Positions 34,312-44,335 of a DNA stretch of 64,000 nt are shown here, piece by piece. The DNA comes from Diplolepis rosae. Taxonomy: Eukaryota; Arthropoda; Insecta; Hymenoptera; Diplolepididae. The notes under the pieces were generated by a model. The model was not told where the DNA came from, did no database searches, and saw only the letters and a program-made list of their open reading frames with translations. Within the stretch, counting starts at the first letter, position 1. Each line of letters starts with the position of its first letter. A program made the position numbers and the translations under genes. Location: NCBI GenBank assembly GCA_030998225.1, contig JAPYXD010000696.1, positions 434,001 to 498,000 of the forward strand, written 5' to 3'.

Positions 34312-34678
34312 CATGCGGTGCGACCATAACCAAGGCATTCAAAGACCTGGTTATAAATCGCTGGGGTACGCCGAAGTTTCTTTTCATAGACAACGGGACC
34401 GGATTTTGTAACAAAGTCGTGGACCATATATGTCAAGAGTACGCGATCAAGCGCGTTAAAACGCCGCTATACCATCCGCAAGCGAACCCGGTTAAACGAA
34501 TCAACCGAGTATTAAAGACAATGATGATTTCGTTCATCAAGGATACACAGCGTAAATGGAACGTCCATCTTAACGAGTTCCGCTTCGCGTTCAACTCCGC
34601 GTATCACTCGTCTTTAAAGACCTCGCCTTCGTTCCTAACCAGGCCGTGCAAACCTAATGGAAAGGTGGTGGACCGTTA
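34312..34678 (+). pseudogene. Ty3/gypsy integrase core fragment
   Basis: The frame from 34312 reads ITKAFKDLVINRWGTPKF, then FIDNGTGFCNKVVDHIC (the second catalytic Asp block of integrase), KTPLYHPQANPVKRINRVLK (the third block, with VKR where a Glu-containing VER is expected) and WNVHLNEFRFAFNSAYH. Loss of the usual catalytic Glu, if not an alignment effect, would inactivate the enzyme. It ends at TAG 34676-34678 and is followed by a 38-base sequence, CAACTAGCGCCGCGTAC..., also found at about 37178. Confidence 0.8.
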
Positions 34679-34922
34679 GCAACTAGCGCCGCGTACAGCA
34701 CTGCGCATGAACTACCATTATGTGTGCACGTGTTAGTGCATATACATGCATACGTAGGTTCTTTAAATGTGTTACAAAGAATATATTCAAATAAAATTAA
34801 AAGGAAATTGAAGATTTAGCGCAAAATTGTGAAAATTTAATTCAAGATTGAGAAGTTATGTTGATATCAACTCACTCTTTAATTACATTTACACAATTTT
34901 GCCTTAAATCATGGTTTTCTCG

Positions 34923-37070
34923 TCATAAATAAAAATCAAAAATATCTGTAATTTGTATTTTTATTTTCAGAAAATATAGTTGCCTAGCACATTTTGCGTT
35001 GATTTTTGTACTACAAGATAATCGAACACTTTGTGGGGTCGAGATAGCTCTCTTCGGTGTTGTGTGAAAGTCTTCTCCAAATACATCCTTGCTGCTTCCT
35101 GCTTCTGGGATATCTTCTGATTCTTTTTTCTGGAATATAGATTAAAAGCATTTAATTTATATGAATATTTGAAATTTATTTCGTAGGTATTTTATAAAAT
35201 AAATAAAAATAAATTTTATAAAATAAAACTCCAGTCATATGTTTCGCGAAATTGTGGTGGGAATTTCTGACATTGTGGAATTTGTATTGGCAATTCTCAG
35301 CTATTTTTTCATAAATAATCCTTTGTAATTTTATACTATATATGTACTTGCATCTATATCTTCAGTAACATTTAGACAGAAGTACACTGCCGGTCGAAAT
35401 TATTTGTTCACGTGTTGTTTCAGCTATTCCTAAAGTGTCTTAATTTTTATAATAACAAGTTGAAATTTTTTTCCCTATCATAAAATAAAAGTTAATAAAA
35501 TTTTGCAAATAACAAATAAAACAAAGTAAAAAATAATAAAATTAAATAAATAACAAAATTGAAGAAATTTTTTTTTTCACAGAAAAATTTCTTTAATTTA
35601 TATTAGAAAATACCATCTAGTTTTAAATAACGTTGGATTAATTCTAAATCAGAGGTTGATAAGGTCGATATAGTAGAGTTCCGTTGTCACGTACAGTGAT
35701 ACACTCTTCTAATGATCGACATAATCGACTGAAATGATTTAGAAAAATCAGAAAAAATAACAAAATGTTAATTTTATTAAAAAATATTTCAGAAAACTTG
35801 AAATTTCAATCATTCTGAAAAATATTAACAACTCTGAAATTAATTAAGATTTTAAAAAGTTTTTTGTCTCATTTCAATAGTAGGTTTTCATAGTATTTTG
35901 CTAACTAATCAAGATATTTTCAGATTTTTTTTCCTGGATTCTACCCGGCGTCAAAAATGATACAAAAAGGTCATAACATTTTAAAAATGTGTAGCTACTT
36001 ACAAGAAATTTTTAAAAACCAATGTGTATCATATTTTAATAAAATTTATAGATTACTGTCTTCATTTGAAAATTTTCGACATGTTTGTACCATGTTTGAC
36101 CCCAGGGTAGAATCCAAAAGAAAAATTCTAAAAATATCTTGATAAGTTAACAAAATACTATGAAGAGTAACCTTCAAAATGAGACCAGAAACGTTTAAAG
36201 GTCTTAATTAATTTCAGTGTTATTAATATTTATTCAAAACGATCGAAATTTGACGTTTTTTGCAATATATTCTTATAAAATTATCATTTTACCTTCAACT
36301 TGGGCTCACTAGATGAAAAATTTAAATAATTATAAAAATTAAGACACTTTAAGAATAGCTAACACAGCAGGTGAATAAATAATTTTGACCGGTAGTGTAT
36401 ATAATACTTTTTTAGTTTGGTATCTCAAAATTACGTGCTAGAATTTTATTGTCATTCCTAAGGAAGTTTTGGATACTTTATCGAAGTTTCTTGTACTATT
36501 TTATGTAAATTTTCTTACGATTTTTACATTTTTTCACATTTTCGAAGTTTACTTCGAAATAGGGCTCATATATGTAATATTTTATTTATTGCACTTAAAA
36601 TTTTAGAAATAAAGATCACTAATGAGGACTCTGATCAGAGTCGAAAAGTTTGAAATTATATACAATATCGTATGAAATTAAAAATATTGTTACTTACGTG
36701 TGCAAACTGCACGCTACTTTCTTTAAAGTCTCGTGTGCCTTCTGCAGGTTTTTCTACTTCGGGAATAAAAATTTTGAAGTCTGATGGGGAAGAAACACTC
36801 GCCGGTTTAATGTTCACATCACTTCCACTCGACACATCACTACACGACGGTAAATTTAACGACGGAAAAATGTCGATGACAAATAAAAAATTGTCTTTCT
36901 AGTACTTCGAGGTATCCTAACCTCGACAAGTAGGGATTTAAGCATGCTTCTATCCATCGTTGTCCGGCATTTTCTTTCTTCGGAAACCGATGAATTGACA
37001 CATTGTTCTTCCGACCCCTTTTGGAGGTACACCCACTCACAGCACACTGAATTTCGTACTTCGAATTCAT
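34923..37070 (-). pseudogene. THAP-domain gene remnant, two exons
   Basis: Exon 1 (37070-36698) starts MNSKYEIQCAVSGC and shows the THAP order: CAVSGC, IHRFPKK, RWIEAC, then FFICHRHF. Right after CHRHF the frame must shift in a T-run near 36860. The other frame then reads PSLNLPSCSDVSSGSDV and EVEKPAEGTRDFKESSV and ends exactly at GTAAGT with intact phase. Exon 2 (35129-34923) follows a good acceptor and reads KKESEDIPEAGSSKDVFG, RAISTPQSVRLSC and RQLYFLKIKIQ before TGA. The 1.57-kb intron holds a fold-back element. One frameshift separates this from an intact gene, so it may be a recent pseudogene or a sequence error. Confidence 0.65.
35385..36397. mobile_element. Tc1-like fold-back element in THAP intron
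   Basis: The ends are CACTGCCGGTC (35385) and GACCGGTAGTG (ending 36397), both flanked by TA. CACTGCCGGTC with TA duplication is typical of Tc1/mariner-type ends. The inverted similarity does not stop at the tips: about 85 bp match closely, and further pairs (GGATTCTACCC/GGGTAGAATCC, ATCAAGATATTTT/AAAATATCTTGAT) continue to the centre near 35.95-36.1 kb. The whole 1013 bp is therefore one large palindrome. No transposase is present. Confidence 0.75.
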
Positions 37071-37159
37071 TTTAAATGATTATAAAGCACGATCGCGTAC
37101 GAATTGTTGATACATGTATACAACAATGGCGGAACTCATACGAAGCCGTTCCCTTTGCC

Positions 37160-37441
37160 GCACTCCGCCCGCTTCCGACAACTAGCGCCGCGTACACCAC
37201 TGCACATGAACTATCCTACGGGGACACCCAATACATTAGAGGTCGACCTGCCCTGTTCCTAACTGTCGGCCGAGATCCACTGCCCCAGGGCTCTCTTCAT
37301 GAGAGGCTCGAGCCTACTTTATCAGAGCTTCCTCGTCCCGGGAATGTCGACACCTGGTTCGAGAAAGTCAAAAGGCTCGAAGTCCTTAGAGGTCTCATAA
37401 AGAGGCATTTGGATGCTGCTCGCCCACGATACACGAGCGAA
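37160..37441 (+). pseudogene. GC-rich gypsy-like integrase C-terminal fragment
   Basis: A GC-rich frame reads TTSAAYTTAHELSYG, then RGRPALFLTVGRDPLPQG and WFEKVKRLEVLRGLIKRHLD. P-A-FL--GR-P-P followed by a charged helix is the usual sequence after the integrase core in insect Ty3/gypsy and related elements. It shares CAACTAGCGCCGCGTAC with the end of the fragment at 34.3-34.7 kb. The upstream part of this open frame (37076-37160) belongs to the 5' side of the THAP gene and is not retroelement. Similarity is weak, so other retroelement origins remain possible. Confidence 0.5.
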
Positions 37442-37545
37442 TGAAAGAGGCGAATCGGTCGGCTGCGCGGACACCAAAGTCCTCAAACCTTATTCAGAGG
37501 CCGCTACCCCTGAGTAGCGCCCTCCAATAATTTACATTTACAAAA

Positions 37546-37762
37546 AAACAGTGAATCCGTAGTCTGTGAACATCAATTGGAATTCAACCATGAATTTGAT
37601 TGGGAAAATACCAAGATTGTTGATTATGTCTCTGACTATCGAAAAAGATTAACATCAGAGATGATCCATATAAAATTTAATAAATTTAGTATAAATAAAA
37701 AAGAAGACATATTTACTTTGAATAGAATTTATTTTTCATTACTTAATAGATTAAATTCATGA
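37546..37762 (+). pseudogene. Penelope-like C-terminal (GIY-YIG end) fragment
   Basis: The frame reads CEHQLEFNHEFDWENTKIVD, then YRKRLTSEMIHIKFN and LNRIYFSLLNRL. H--FDW-NT-I-D-E--Y-KR---EMI-I is the sequence C-terminal to the GIY-YIG nuclease of Penelope-like elements, and the same block occurs at 55.4-55.6 kb (HNFDWDNVEILHKE). The reverse transcriptase is absent. A hammerhead-like motif follows about 320 bases downstream, as expected for the terminal repeat of such elements. Confidence 0.65.
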
Positions 37763-38728
37763 TAGCTTCCCAGCTGATGTCTGTTTACATTTCAAATTCT
37801 GTGTTTACAATAACTGTTGTCAGTATTTTAAGTTAACTGTTTGAATGTAATAATTTAGTAGACAAAGTGTCGTCGACTCCATGACATCACGTCATTTTAT
37901 TAAGTAAATCATGACTTTTATTATAATTTTATTTTCTCGACATTACTCATCATGAGTTAAACTTCTTTTATAAAGGTAAAATTTTAACAATTTTGTGTAT
38001 GTTCTGGATGTTAAGTTAATTTAATGTTTATTTTTCTTGTGTGTGACAATTTTAATATTTGGTGTTTTTTTAATTTAATAAAGCCTGATGAGGTTGGCAA
38101 ACCCATAGCCAACGAAACGTCGCAACAATTTTGACACTATAAAGAGTTTTCTTCTTTATATTTGACCCTCATTGATCGTAAACCAGCATTTTTTATTATA
38201 ATAATATGGAGGGTGACACTACCATTTCTACAATTTACATTTGTTTTATTTTAGGTGGTGGTCACATAGTTCGGGAGGAATTGTTTGTCGTTGTCCGTCC
38301 ATGTAAGTTGAACGTGTTGTTCTGTATACATGCACGACTCATCGGCGCAAAGCGCCCGAATGAATGCTCATGCTTTTGGTAATTGGAGCGTTTAATTCCA
38401 TATCCTGCCACTAGAACCTATAATATAGTAGCTCTTAGGCTAGTTTTTTAGGCTCGTTCTCGGCATCGCAATTAACGAGGTGCTGTTTATTTTTTTTAAT
38501 AAGCTTACATTCTTTTTTTGATTTTCTTAGCTCATAAGTTCATATTAGCATTAATTTTATTAAAGCAAGACAATCAAGAATAAGTGCTAGTCAAAACGTA
38601 CACTCTTAAAATGAGAAAGAAGGAGACTGAAGAACCCTTGGTTATGGATATGCTGTAACGTGGCAAATTACGTTGAATTCTTTTACCTGGACCGACAACG
38701 ACAGGATAGTGCCCAAAAGCACCCTTTT
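37763..38728. other. Penelope-like 3' region and unassigned sequence
   Basis: AT-rich sequence after the Penelope-like fragment; apart from the ribozyme-like motif at 38085-38118 no gene is seen. After about 38240 the sequence changes in character (GTTCGGGAGGAATTG..., CGGCGCAAAGCGCCCG near 38353) without recognisable function and leads into the dispersed repeat at 38729. Confidence 0.4.
38085..38130 (+). ncRNA. Hammerhead-ribozyme-like core
   Basis: The core boxes are in the right order: CTGATGA (38085-38091), then a perfect six-base-pair stem II, GTTGGC (38093-38098) pairing with GCCAAC (38108-38113) around a nine-base loop, then GAAAC (38114-38118). This is the conserved architecture of a hammerhead ribozyme. 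Penelope-like elements are known to carry hammerhead motifs in their terminal repeats, which fits the Penelope fragment just upstream. I could not identify stem I/III and the cleavage triplet with certainty, so activity is unknown. Confidence 0.5.
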
Positions 38729-38937
38729 TAGAAAACTTAAATATGTCAAGGATAGTCTGAGAGCTTCTTCGAAAATTCTTTCATTTTTTTTTCTTTGCTG
38801 TCCGTTTTTCTATTTTGTTCCATTACTACACCAGCTTGAAAGGCGCCTCCAAGAAGATCGCTGTGTTATCATCGTACGTCAGAGGGGTTCACAGGCAAGC
38901 TACAGAGGACATCACCCGGCAGGCATGGCATCTGAAA
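38729..38937 (+). repeat. Dispersed repeat, copy 2 of 2
   Basis: Same-orientation second copy of the block at 30440-30644; see there. Here the right flank is TCTTTCTATTGTATAC and leads into the inverted piggyBac-like region. The left flank (GACAGGATAGTGCCCAAAAGC) differs from the left flank of copy 1. Confidence 0.7.
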
Positions 38938-38985
38938 TCTTTCTATTGTATACTATATATTATATATGTGCGTTATCTGATTTTA

Positions 38986-39284
38986 ACCGTTGTTCGATTA
39001 TTCTAATGAAAATTATAACGAATTTATTGACATACCAAATCCAGATGATTCTGGAGAATCATATGGAGGATCTGATGATGAAGATTTGAATGAAAGTAGT
39101 GGTCAGGGCACTGGCATTAAAGATGTGTTAGCTCAACACTCATATAAAAAAATTTCTAAAACATATACATATTCTCCAGCATCATCTAGATTTGGCATGT
39201 CAATCAATTCGTTATAATTGTTATTATAATCATCGAACTCGTCGTGACTGCGAGAAGAACATCTCTTTCCTTTTGGGGGCATTT
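38986..39284. pseudogene. Head-to-head transposase-like N-termini (piggyBac-like?)
   Basis: On the plus strand, a frame from 38990 reads NENYNEFIDIPNPDDSGES and then GGSDDEDLNESSG. On the minus strand, from ATG 39284, MPPKGKRCSSRSHDEFDD continues to NNNYNELIDMPNLDDAGEY. The two are diverged copies of the same N-terminal exon facing each other, meeting at about 39173. Acidic Asp/Glu/Ser-rich N-termini of this kind are seen in piggyBac-like transposases, and a TTAACCC-type terminus lies upstream of the minus copy (40503). Family assignment is tentative; no catalytic domain is present. Confidence 0.35.
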
Positions 39285-40475
39285 CATAAGATTTTATTTC
39301 TTATTTTACACTCTTTTTCACCCGAGACAGGGAACAGATTTTGAACTCGTACCAAGAGTCAGAGTAGATTTAGTGAGATAGATTTAGTAAATGAGTGGAT
39401 CGAATCAATATGATCTATTTTAGAAAATGAAAAAAATTCTTATTTTTATGGTAATAAATATCAATTCATTTACTTAAAAAATTATACATTTTTTTTGTTA
39501 CATCAGTCATACCAGTAATGGAATTTTTAAACGTGAAACTTCTGTATGACATTGAATTCGTTAAGTAGATCAAATAATCACTTTTGACCATTATGTTATG
39601 AAAACTAAGCCAAGTAGAAGTCGAATAACTTCATTTAGCCACATGAATCAAGCGCTGGAGAATGTGCAGATCTTGAAATATAAATTCAGACATTTACGAA
39701 TTTTTTTCGCTGAATCAGCACTCTCAATCAAAAAGTGGCTGGAGACATTTTTTATCACAAATTTCACATAAAATACGAAAAAAAAATTTTATTAGCATAT
39801 TATTAAATATTCAATATTCGGAGCGCCATATTGGATCCGCCATTTCTAATTTTCTAACACTTTCACCGGATTTTCATATAATATGCCAAGAAACATAGAA
39901 AAATTGATTTTAATAAAGGTTCAGGAATTTTCATCAACAATAATCTTAGAAAAAATCGGTATTTCCCAAGTTCTCCAAGCGCCACATTGAATCCGCCATT
40001 AATCAGGTCATTACATATACTAGAAAGAGGTATGTACATAATTTACCAATCAAACTTTGACAGTTTGATCAATAAAATTCTATGTTTTATCCAATTATCG
40101 TAGAAATGTCATGAAAAAACGCGTATTTTTTCAAATTTCTATAGTTTTCCGCCATTTTGAAAAAGATAAAACATAAGGAGCTGGACCAACATTTTTTTTT
40201 TATATACTACAACTATTTTGTCCACCTTTGTCCATAGTTTGAAATGGATCAAAATGCTTTATCCATTTGAAAAAAAAAGAATAAAAAAAAAAAATTTCAA
40301 ATTTTCGCTACTTTTTTAAATTAAAATCCGCCATATTGGTTTTCCAATGCACAATAATGTAATTTTGACTTTATAAATCGAAAGAGGAGACCCAAAAACA
40401 TTAGTTATACAAGGTTTGGTCATGATATATTACTCTTTTCGCTTTGGCAACAAGGGCCAAAAATAAGTTAAAAAG
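39285..40475. other. Non-coding region with repeated CCGCCATATTGG words
   Basis: No reading frame. CGCCATATTGGATCCGCC (39826), GCGCCACATTGAATCCGCC (39971), TCCGCCATTTTG (40147) and TCCGCCATATTGG (40325) recur at intervals of 145-180 bases. If the minus-strand N-terminus at 39284 belongs to a mobile element with its 5' end at 40503, this would be its long untranslated leader. Confidence 0.4.
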
Positions 40476-40503
40476 TCTGTGATTTTGGGCGTTAATGGGT
40501 TAA
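40476..40503 (-). repeat. TTAACCC-type element terminus
   Basis: On the minus strand the sequence starts TTAACCCATTAACGCCC. The same 28 bases occur at 44306-44333, while the sequences behind them differ. A TTAA duplication followed by CCC is typical of piggyBac-like ends. The matching opposite ends were not found. Confidence 0.4.
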
Positions 40504-41623
40504 ATGAATTGTAGCTCTAATTTATTATTAAGTGCTGCTTTATTTATTTTATTTTTTTGCGCGAGAGCTTCTATATTTTGGGTTTAGTTTCCTTCATAAC
40601 CTACAATACTACCTGATCCGAACTCCCGAATCCATCCAGCCCTAGCCGGAACCCTTGCTTGGCTTCGCTTCTTTTGTTGGCTAGTATGCGAAATTTTATT
40701 TTCATGCTCATCGAATTTATAAATATAGGCATCGCGAGACGCCAGACGCTAATTTTGAAACCGCCTTAGTAACGCCGAAGGTTCCAAGAGTGAGCCCGAA
40801 TCCTCGGGTCCGCATTAATAAGACTATTTTATTTTGTCGCTTCAGCGGAAGTCACCCGTTATAATGCTAAATCAAAAAAACATGAAGAGTAAGTCAACTC
40901 TATATGGTACAAGAAATGAAAAAGAAGCCGAAAAGATGTATGAGAAACTGTATGAAGTAGCTTAGCTGTGAAAAAGTGGCAATTATAGATTATAAGAATA
41001 AACTTAGCAATGTTAAATATTTACAATTGAGTGAAGCAGAAGTTGAATTTAAAAAAAGTTGTACATACACTCAGTGTCAAGTACAAATGTATGTAAGTGG
41101 CCTATGTACTTGTGATCGGTTTATTTACGCACCAGTTAAAAATGGATGTTGTTGCGTTGAAGTGCAACCAGATTAAGCATTTCCACAAGAAGCCATTGTT
41201 AAAAACGAAGAAATTTATTTCAACCGTTATTTACCTGCACTACAATCAAGTTTAATCAAAAATCAAGTACAAGAAAAAACGAATTTCACAGGAAAGGATA
41301 TTTCAAATAAAATTTGAAATTTATTTTGAAGATTATTGATTTTATAAGTTTGTTTTTTTAAGTTTTTTAATAAAAATTTTTCTAATGTTAAATACAACAT
41401 TTCTGTTTTAAACAGTTGAAGGAGAAAGAATGATCAAGGCAGGCAGATTTATGGCATCATAAACATTCTGATAAGACTGGCGACTTACGAACGCCTATGG
41501 ACAAAGCAAATGGGAAATGAGGTGCCAGATGTCTCCAAAAGGACTTTTACTTTGCTCTGGTTGCTTGTCCTGATCACTCGCTCTGAATATTCTTATTAAA
41601 TATTCTGTCAAATCTAATTTGTA
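40504..41623. other. Retroelement-related and unassigned sequence
   Basis: Positions 40767-40864 repeat the LTR-like segment at 30701-30798. At 40976-41176 a plus-strand frame contains EFKKSCTYTQCQVQMYV and GLCTCDRFIYAPVKNGCC, a Cys-rich sequence I cannot assign. The rest, up to the LTR end at 41681, is without recognisable genes. Confidence 0.35.
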
Positions 41624-41934
41624 ACTGATAGTTTGAAATATATAATTGTATCAAAAGGAATTGGACTAATTACTCCTTACAGATCAGAAGTGGGATTCAA
41701 AATCGTGCGTGCCGCGCAAAAAAAATTTTCACTAGTTAGAACTTAAAGTGTAAAGGTGCTGTGAAAGTACAAGCTATAGTGAAAATAAAGTGTTGCGATA
41801 ATGTCACCACACATATCGTCTCACAGAAGCAGAAAAGACAGATGTTCGCGAAGTCGAAATCGACATCGTTCACGTAGTCATCGTCGAGAATACCGAGAGA
41901 AAAAGGACCGATCAAGGCATGAGTCGGAACGGAC

Positions 41935-41986
41935 CAGTGCTCGCAGAACGTGGACGTAAACGGCCCTTACCATGGACCCTACCAGC
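41935..41986. mobile_element. hAT-type MITE fragment
   Basis: CAGTGCTCGCAGAACGTGG through CCATGGACCCTACCAGC matches the right end of the MITE at 31125-31286 in reverse complement and then stops. It cuts the Arg/Ser-rich leader frame (HRSRKDRCSRSRNRHRSRS, 41801-41960) of the gypsy element. Confidence 0.7.
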
Positions 41987-42810
41987 ACAAGTTCTAAGCG
42001 ATCTACTTATGTTAACGAGAAAATATTACCAGAATTTGATCCTGCGTTAAAGAATTTCTCTGCGAGTGAATGTGTACGAAAAGTTAATATGTGCGGGAAA
42101 TGTATGACTGGAACAACAAAACCAAGTTATATCTTGCCATTTTGAAGTTAAAAGGTAATGCTAAGCTCTGGCATGACGGATTACAAAATTCATTATTGAC
42201 TTGGGAAGTATTTTCTTTGGCAATAGTCAGACAATTTCCAGGAGAAGAAAGCTTCGGGAAATTGATAGAAGACGCGGTTATTTTTAAAAGCACACCGGGT
42301 CAAGATCTTCAGACATACTGCTTTGCGAAATTGGGGAAAATTAATAAATTAAAACTAGAACTTACAGAGGAAAAATTAGTTGATTTGATTGCGCAGGGTA
42401 TTCACGACGAATCAATTCGGACAATTGTTTTAGCAGCTCACTGTAAGACCGTCGCGGATTTAAATAAATGTTTAAGCGTTTTCCTCAATTCAGTAAAAAT
42501 AAAAGAAACAAGAGATTCTAAGGTATCAAAAGATTTTAAACATCCATTTTCTAATAACCCTGGATCAGATAAATCTAAAACTTTTCAAAATGATGGTTGT
42601 TTCAAATCACGTAAAGAAATTCTGTCCCGAATCTTTAGAGGGCGATATATCAAAGGTTCAGACTGATGGGATTTCGAAAAATAAAGGTGAATTTTCTAAA
42701 TCCGATCAGAAAAAATAATCTATTAAAAAGAAATGTACGTTTTGCGATTACCTAGGTCATACGGAAGACCAATGCTATAAGAAAAAGAATAAGAAAAAGA
42801 GATCAGAATG
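41987..42810 (+). pseudogene. gypsy gag with CCHC knuckle
   Basis: A first frame (YVNEKILPEFDPALKNFSA) shifts near 42085 into a long frame with YDWNNKTKLYLAILKLKGNA, LWHDGLQNSLLTWEVFSL and FGKLIEDAVIFKSTPGQDLQ. This is a Gag core of the type W---LKG-A--W-D-----WE-F. It ends at 42666, and after another frame change CTFCDYLGHTEDQC (near 42735) gives a perfect C-x2-C-x4-H-x4-C nucleocapsid knuckle. At least two frameshifts make it a pseudogene. Confidence 0.75.
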
Positions 42811-42868
42811 ACTAACCGCCGGTCCCGCCGCTGAAGCAGAGTCTTTATCGATTCTAGAAGTAGAGTCG

Positions 42869-43460
42869 GTGAAGATAAACAAACCTCTAAAAATGTGCCA
42901 CATAAACGATAAAGAAATACTATGTTCAGTAGATTTAGGCAGTGAATGTTCTATTATTAAAGAAAGCGAGGCTCGATTATTAAATTTAAAGTTTAAAGAA
43001 ACCAACGAAGTATTGTCGGGATTTGATTATTCCTTAGTCGTTCCAATTGCATATTCAAAAATTAATTTAATTATTGATGATATTGAGCTGAAAATAAAGA
43101 TATTTATCGTGCCAGACGATCAGTTGTCAAAAAGGGTTTTCATAAGTCGTAATATAATTAAAACGGGAATACAAGCAATCACTGACGCATCATGTACGAG
43201 ATTTTTCATGGCACATGATACAGACTCTTCAAGTAAAATGATTGACCTCCTTACGGTAGAAAATGTAGAAACGTTGAAACCTATTGAAGAAAAAGACGTA
43301 CATTGCGAGGACTTAGGCGAGGGAATAAAGAAAAGATTTATAATTCTATTAAACCGTTTTCGACATAATGTAGCCTTCAAACTTGAAGAACTAGGGCATT
43401 CAAAAATCGGAGAAATGAAAATTGAATTACTTAGCGATGAACCAGTATATCATGGCCGTA
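42869..43460 (+). pseudogene. gypsy protease region
   Basis: The frame contains ILCSVDLGSECSIIKESEA, the aspartic-protease active-site region (usual D-S/T-G; here D-L-G-S), followed by beta-strand-like VVPIAYSKINLIID and a hydrophobic block IKIFIVPDDQL. The altered active-site triad suggests loss of activity or a divergent form. The frame runs on to VYHGRIVCRR, after which a one-base shift near 43455 leads into the reverse transcriptase. Confidence 0.65.
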
Positions 43461-43968
43461 TCGTATGTCGAAGGATGAGCGAGAAAAACTAAATGAATTA
43501 ATCATGAAATTTCAATCCAGCGGAATAATTCGCGAGAGTACGTCACCATATGCAAGCCCAGCCTTTTTAGTTACAAAGAAAAATGGCGAAGGACGCATGG
43601 TTGTTGATTTCCGGCAATTAAATAAAATCACAAAGCTTATTAAATATCCTCGCCCGCTAATTGATGATCAGATTCATAGATTAGGGGGTCAAATGTACTT
43701 CATTTCCTTGGGTATGAAATCCGGGTTTTACCAAATTCCAGTACATCCTGATTCAATAGAGAAAACTGCTTTTATTACCCCAGATGGTCATTGGGAATTT
43801 TTAAGAATGGCAATGTTATTACCTAATTCGCCTGCTATTCGCTGGTTACTTTCGAAAATTTATTCTAAACTTCGCGCGACAGGTAGCACCGTTAACAAAT
43901 CTACTGCGGAAAAATGTACCCTGGCAATGGACGAGAAAAGTCGAGTTGCATTTTTTAACAACTTATGA
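43455..43968 (+). pseudogene. gypsy reverse transcriptase, truncated
   Basis: Starts in the PYRMSKDEREKLNE block, then SGIIRESTSPYASPAFLV, KKNGEGRMVVDFRQLNKITK, YPRPLIDDQIHRLGG and FISLGMKSGFYQIPV. These are RT domains 1 to 3 of Ty3/gypsy elements; the Asp of the usual LDL-SG-YQI block is replaced (SLGMKSG). The sequence around 43810-43860 (MAMLLPNSPAIRW) is distorted and the YxDD box is absent. After 43968 unrelated DNA begins. Confidence 0.8.
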
Positions 43969-44333
43969 CTAGTTAAACTTTTTTGTGATTTCTTAGATAA
44001 AAATTGAATAACTAATGAACAAATTAATTGGGCTTAATGGGGTTTGAACATTCCTATGGGAATTTTCCCGCTCTACAACTTTTGTTTGAAAACTTTTTCT
44101 CTCCAAAGCACTCGTTTTCATCAATCCACGCGTAAATGAAAAAAAACACGAACTTTTAACTTAAACCCTGCCCCTTATATCGAAGCGTACAAAAATCGCT
44201 GTCCAATTTGTACTCGGATTGTTTCTAACACCCGTGAGAATGTCTCTGATTTTTTTGGTAGCTGTAGGATTTATTTCCCGCCAAAATTCTAATTTGACTG
44301 GACTATCTGTGATTTTGGGCGTTAATGGGTTAA
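43969..44333. mobile_element. Insert between RT and RNase H of the gypsy element
   Basis: About 365 bases without retroelement coding separate the RT and RNase H parts. The right border is the 28-base sequence ending GGGCGTTAATGGGTTAA, identical to 40476-40503. The left border is uncertain; a weak direct copy of the border (TTGGGCTTAATGGGG) is at about 44027. This is probably a small TTAA-type non-autonomous element plus a deletion of the missing RT part. Confidence 0.5.
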
Positions 44334-44335
44334 TT

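Noticed and set aside
37076..37441. Single gene of 122 residues
   Set aside because: Its start lies in the 5' side of the THAP gene and its end in a gypsy-like fragment; a chance fusion of frames.
44219..44335. N-terminal 39 residues of the RNase H frame as part of pol
   Set aside because: This piece is inside the non-coding insert; family resemblance begins only after 44336.
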